The notes under the pieces were generated by a model. It was not told where the DNA came from and searched no databases. It saw only the letters and a program-made list of their open reading frames with translations. This document shows positions 31,650 through 34,213 of a stretch of 34,213 nucleotides of DNA, piece by piece. Made by a program: the position numbers and the translations under genes. The DNA is from PWXP01 sp964487655 (GTDB lineage Bacteria; Planctomycetota; Planctomycetia; Pirellulales; Thermoguttaceae). The stretch covers positions 1-34,213 of the forward strand of contig CAZASB010000008.1 in the NCBI GenBank assembly GCA_964487655.1. The letters run 5' to 3'. Every line of letters begins with the position of its first letter. Positions within the stretch are counted from its first letter, which is position 1.

Positions 31650-32780
31650 ATGCCCCATTCCCGCATCTACCTTTCTCCACCTCATATGTCGCCCCGGGAA
31701 CGGGAGCTGCTGGTGGAGGCGTTCGATTCGAATTGGATTGCGCCGTTGGGACCGCAGGTGGAGGCGTTTGAGAGGGAGTTCGCGGCGAAGTTAGGTGTGC
31801 CGGACGCGGCCGCGCTGGCGAGTGGCACGGCGGCAATTCATTTGGGGCTCGTGATGCTGGGCGTGGGGCCCGGTGATGAGGTGATTGTGCCGACGCTTAC
31901 CTTCGCGGCAACGGCCAACGCCGTACGATACCAGCGGGCCAAGCCGGTATTCGTCGATAGTGATTATGCGACGTGGAATCTGGACCCGGATCTTCTGGCC
32001 GAGGAACTCGAGGAGTGCCGGCAACGCGGCAGGATGCCGAAGGCGGTGATTTCGGTCGACCTTTATGGGCAGTGCGCCGATTATGAGCGGATCGAGCCCA
32101 TCTGCCGACAGTATGACGTACCGCTTATCGAAGATGCCGCCGAAGCGCTGGGGGCCACGTTCGTAGGTAGGCCGGCCGGCACGTTCGGACAAATAGGCTG
32201 CTTCTCCTTCAATGGCAATAAAATCATCACCACGAGCGGCGGGGGGATGTTCATTGCCGCCGATCCGGAGTTGTGCCTGAAAGCACGGTTCCTGGCCAGC
32301 CAGGCGAAGGATCCTGCACCGCATTACGAACACTCGCATGTCGGATACAACTATCGACTGAGCAATCTCCTGGCTGCGGTTGGGCGTGGGCAATTGGAAT
32401 GGCTCGATGCGCGGGTGGAGAGCCGACGCGCGAACTTCGCCTACTACGAGCAGGCGTTGGCCGATCTGCCGGGCGTGACGATGATGCCGGAGCATCCGCG
32501 AGGGCGAGCGACGCGATGGCTGACGTGCATTCTGATCGACGCGGAAGCGTTTGGCGCAACGCCAGAGCAGGTGCGAGTGGCGTTGGAGGCCGAGAACATC
32601 GAGGCACGCCCGCTGTGGAAACCGATGCACATGCAGCCCGTGTTTGCCGGTTGTCGCGTACGAGGTGGTGAGGTCGCCGAAAGCCTCTTTGTGCGAGGGT
32701 TGTGCCTGCCAAGCGGATCGAACCTAACCGAAGCGGACCGGCGGCGGGTGGTGGATGTGATTCGACGGTTGGTGACGTAG
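31650..32780 (+). CDS. DegT/DnrJ/EryC1 (PglE-like) PLP-dependent sugar aminotransferase
   Basis: A 376-residue aminotransferase (fold type I). It starts RIYLSPPHMS...SNWIAPLGPQVEAFERE, a signature close to PglE-type enzymes that aminate UDP-4-keto-6-deoxy-HexNAc. The PLP lysine is K191 (FNGNKIITTSGGGM), the cofactor-ring Asp is D162 (IEDAAEALGA), and the conserved YNYRLSNLLAAVGRGQL follows. It is the natural partner of the dehydratase at 18682-20661. Together they would give UDP-4-amino-4,6-dideoxy-GlcNAc; no PglD-type acetyltransferase is seen. ATG 31650 fits the family N-terminus, but GTG 31611, six bases after a good GGAGA, would add 13 residues and cannot be excluded. GC-rich, unlike the genes before it. 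Confidence 0.93.
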   Translation: MPHSRIYLSPPHMSPRERELLVEAFDSNWIAPLGPQVEAFEREFAAKLGVPDAAALASGTAAIHLGLVMLGVGPGDEVIVPTLTFAATANAVRYQRAKPVFVDSDYATWNLDPDLLAEELEECRQRGRMPKAVISVDLYGQCADYERIEPICRQYDVPLIEDAAEALGATFVGRPAGTFGQIGCFSFNGNKIITTSGGGMFIAADPELCLKARFLASQAKDPAPHYEHSHVGYNYRLSNLLAAVGRGQLEWLDARVESRRANFAYYEQALADLPGVTMMPEHPRGRATRWLTCILIDAEAFGATPEQVRVALEAENIEARPLWKPMHMQPVFAGCRVRGGEVAESLFVRGLCLPSGSNLTEADRRRVVDVIRRLVT

Positions 32781-32859
32781 CTGGGGCAACCGCGCCGTTC
32801 TTGTCTTCTCTGAACAGGAAGTGGAAAACTGTAGCAGAAGGAAAGACAAGGAAAGATCG

Positions 32860-32942
32860 GAACAGGAGGGAACAGAGGAAACAGAGAAAGAAGAAGGGAA
32901 AGAAAACGGCACATTCTCTGTTACCTCCGTTGCCTCCTGTTC
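32860..32942. repeat. Large purine/pyrimidine inverted repeat (29-bp arms)
   Basis: The left arm (32860-32888) and right arm (32914-32942) are reverse complements at 26 of 29 positions, with a 25-nt loop. The left arm is almost all purine apart from C in repeated AACAG units. The whole 32820-32910 strand is strongly purine-rich. In RNA or single-stranded DNA this would make a long stem-loop. It lies between the aminotransferase stop and the 3' end of the BtuF-like gene and encodes nothing evident. Confidence 0.85.
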
Positions 32943-33034
32943 ATTTCTTCTGTGAATTGCGAGTAGGTGACTCGGACGGGAGGGAAATCAACCTGTCGCG
33001 GGCGGAGCTTGGGAATGGAAGGGCGGAAACACGC

Positions 33035-33955
33035 CTACTTCACATGAATCCGCTCGGCCAGCGATTCGAGCAGCAGGATGAAGCGTGGGCCGGGGATCGT
33101 GGCGTAGTCGGCCGTTAGGGCATAAACGCGCTCGTGGCGGACGGCGGCGATTTGCGGAAAATGTCGCCAGTCGGTCAGTGCCTGCTCGCTCCGATCGCCT
33201 GCCCAGCCGGCCGCGAGGTCGATGATCACGTCCGGGGCCATGCGGATGATCCCTTCGATCGAGACGACCGGATACGGCACGGCAGGCCCGTGGTAGGCGT
33301 TCTGTCCGCCGGCCATCGCGATCAGGCTCTCGAAGTAGTCGTCGCGACCGGCGACAAAAAGATCCTCGATCGTGCCAGTGTCGAGCGAGCGGTCTATTAC
33401 CACCAGCACGCTCGGTCTCGGCCGACCGGCGGCGCGCTGCTGAATCGAGCGCATTCGGCTTCGGAGGTCGTTCACCAGATTCCCCGCCTGCACGGTGGCG
33501 TTGCAGTGCGTACCGAGGGTCGTTATCGCGTTTAGAATCTGTTCAATGCTGTCGTCGCCCACGGTCAATGTGCGCAGGGCCAGCTTATTGAGCGACTCGG
33601 CCAGGTCGCGTTGCTCGTCTAGTGCGACGACCAAGTCGGGGCGCAACCGGAGAATCGCCTCGAGATTCGGATCGAAGTGCCCGCCCACGCGAGGCAACTC
33701 GGCAACCTCGGCGGGAAAGTTGCAGAATCGCGTTACTCCGACAACCCGATCGCCCAGCCCCAGGGCAAACAGCGTTTCGGTAATACCGGGCGTCATCGAG
33801 ACGATTCGCGACGGGGCGAAGCCAGGTGCAAGCCGAGACACGGCGCTCGGCTGAAGCAGGCCGGCCTTGGCCAACCAGCTTCCGACGAACAGCGCAACGA
33901 TCACACTCGCGATCGCTGCGTTCGCGAGCGTTGGTCGGACGCGATCGGAAAACAT
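33035..33955 (-). CDS. BtuF-like ABC transporter substrate-binding protein
   Basis: A 306-residue periplasmic binding protein of the Peripla_BP_2 (FeCT/BtuF) class that binds cobalamin, haem or ferric siderophore. An N-terminal hydrophobic helix (about 14-32, IASVIVALFVGSWLAKAG) anchors or exports it; no lipobox is seen. The mature domain opens RIVSMTPGITETLFALGLGDRVVGVTRFCNFPAEV, contains DPNLEAILRLRPDLVVAL and ends with the usual AVRHERVYAL / PGPRFILLLESLAERIH. The start at the ATG complementary to 33953-33955 has AAGGGG upstream; the longer frame to 34147 is not conserved. No permease or ATPase lies downstream in this window; partners may be beyond the right edge. Confidence 0.87.
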   Translation of the reverse strand: MFSDRVRPTLANAAIASVIVALFVGSWLAKAGLLQPSAVSRLAPGFAPSRIVSMTPGITETLFALGLGDRVVGVTRFCNFPAEVAELPRVGGHFDPNLEAILRLRPDLVVALDEQRDLAESLNKLALRTLTVGDDSIEQILNAITTLGTHCNATVQAGNLVNDLRSRMRSIQQRAAGRPRPSVLVVIDRSLDTGTIEDLFVAGRDDYFESLIAMAGGQNAYHGPAVPYPVVSIEGIIRMAPDVIIDLAAGWAGDRSEQALTDWRHFPQIAAVRHERVYALTADYATIPGPRFILLLESLAERIHVK

Positions 33956-34190
33956 ACGATGCCCCTTATACCCGGCTGGTTCTCCGGTTCTTCCGCTTTC
34001 AGGTGCGAGCGATCCCAGTTCGTGGCGCCAGCTCCAGCCGAAAAGGCAAGAGCTGCTTGAAGAGACCGTCCGATTTGGATGCAGGCGGAATGTCGCCAAG
34101 CAAAATGGCCACCGGCCGGCTTGCCCGGTCGGAGCCGTGGTCAGCAAGCTACACCAGGCCGGACCACCAGAAGCCTTTCTCCCAGGGCGT

Positions 34191-34213
34191 TGCTGCCGCC
34201 TCCGACGGCAGCA
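34191..34213. repeat. Perfect hairpin at the window end
   Basis: TGCTGCCG (34191-34198) and CGGCAGCA (34206-34213) are inverted repeats around a CCTCCGA loop. The window stops exactly at the end of the right arm, so longer pairing cannot be judged. It lies upstream of the BtuF-like gene on the minus strand. No T-run is visible inside the window. Confidence 0.6.

Noticed and set aside
33956..34213. Cobalamin riboswitch upstream of the BtuF-like gene
   Set aside because: I looked on the minus strand for the B12-box and the conserved core segments and did not find them in order.
1..34213. CRISPR arrays, intact insertion sequences, phage genes or restriction systems
   Set aside because: No regularly spaced repeats, transposase, integrase, capsid or restriction-enzyme-like proteins were seen on either strand.

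Overview
The window looks like chromosomal DNA of a planctomycete, probably of the Pirellulales type (inference). The pointers are a DUF1559 protein with a type IV prepilin-like N-terminus, a PEP-CTERM secreted protein, a LamG/sialidase fusion, a small 'transthyretin-like' lipoprotein, GC-rich sequence in most of the window and frequent GTG/TTG starts. No rRNA, tRNA, CRISPR array or intact insertion sequence was seen.

Region 1 (47-4844, + strand) is an export/cell-surface module: PEP-CTERM protein, DUF1559 protein, LamG-sialidase and lipoprotein. Region 2 (5032-5810) is a VapBC-like toxin-antitoxin pair. It is driven by a perfect consensus promoter placed so close to the antitoxin ATG that the mRNA should be leaderless. 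Region 3 (5828-11214) is a candidate catabolic locus for a sialic-acid-like or sugar-acid substrate. An unusual FCD-AraC fusion regulator is divergent from a lyase of the dihydrodipicolinate synthase/N-acetylneuraminate lyase superfamily, followed by a C-terminally truncated paralogue of the region 1 sialidase and a bile-acid-type symporter. The symporter converges on and overlaps an SSS-family sodium:solute symporter. Region 4 (11438-15229, - strand) holds metE and glgC, separated by the C-terminal remnant of a SpoU/TrmH RNA methyltransferase. Region 5 (15730-18201) holds an outer-membrane porin, a small protein and a zinc-ribbon membrane protein.

Region 6 (18682-32780, all + strand) is a polysaccharide/glycan biosynthesis cluster. 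It begins with a PglF/WbpM-like UDP-sugar 4,6-dehydratase and ends with a DegT/PglE-like aminotransferase, both GC-rich. Between them lies a cassette of visibly lower GC with many overlapping starts and stops: flippase, GT4 glycosyltransferase, Wzy-like polymerase/ligase, second GT, methyltransferase, WbuB-like GT, PglC/WcaJ-like initiating sugar transferase, second methyltransferase, ATP-grasp ligase and HAD phosphatase. The flanking dehydratase and aminotransferase would make a UDP-4-amino-4,6-dideoxy-HexNAc, the sugar transferase would load a sugar-phosphate on undecaprenyl phosphate, the GTs would extend it, the flippase export it and the Wzy-like protein polymerise or ligate it. Region 7 (32781-34213) contains a large purine-rich inverted repeat and a minus-strand BtuF-like periplasmic binding protein.

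Most interesting non-genic signals: the leaderless toxin-antitoxin promoter, a strong intrinsic terminator with a competing upstream stem in the dehydratase leader, the TrmH remnant carrying a palindrome upstream of metE, and the 29-bp-arm inverted repeat at 32860-32942. All function assignments come from reading motifs by eye; no database search was made.
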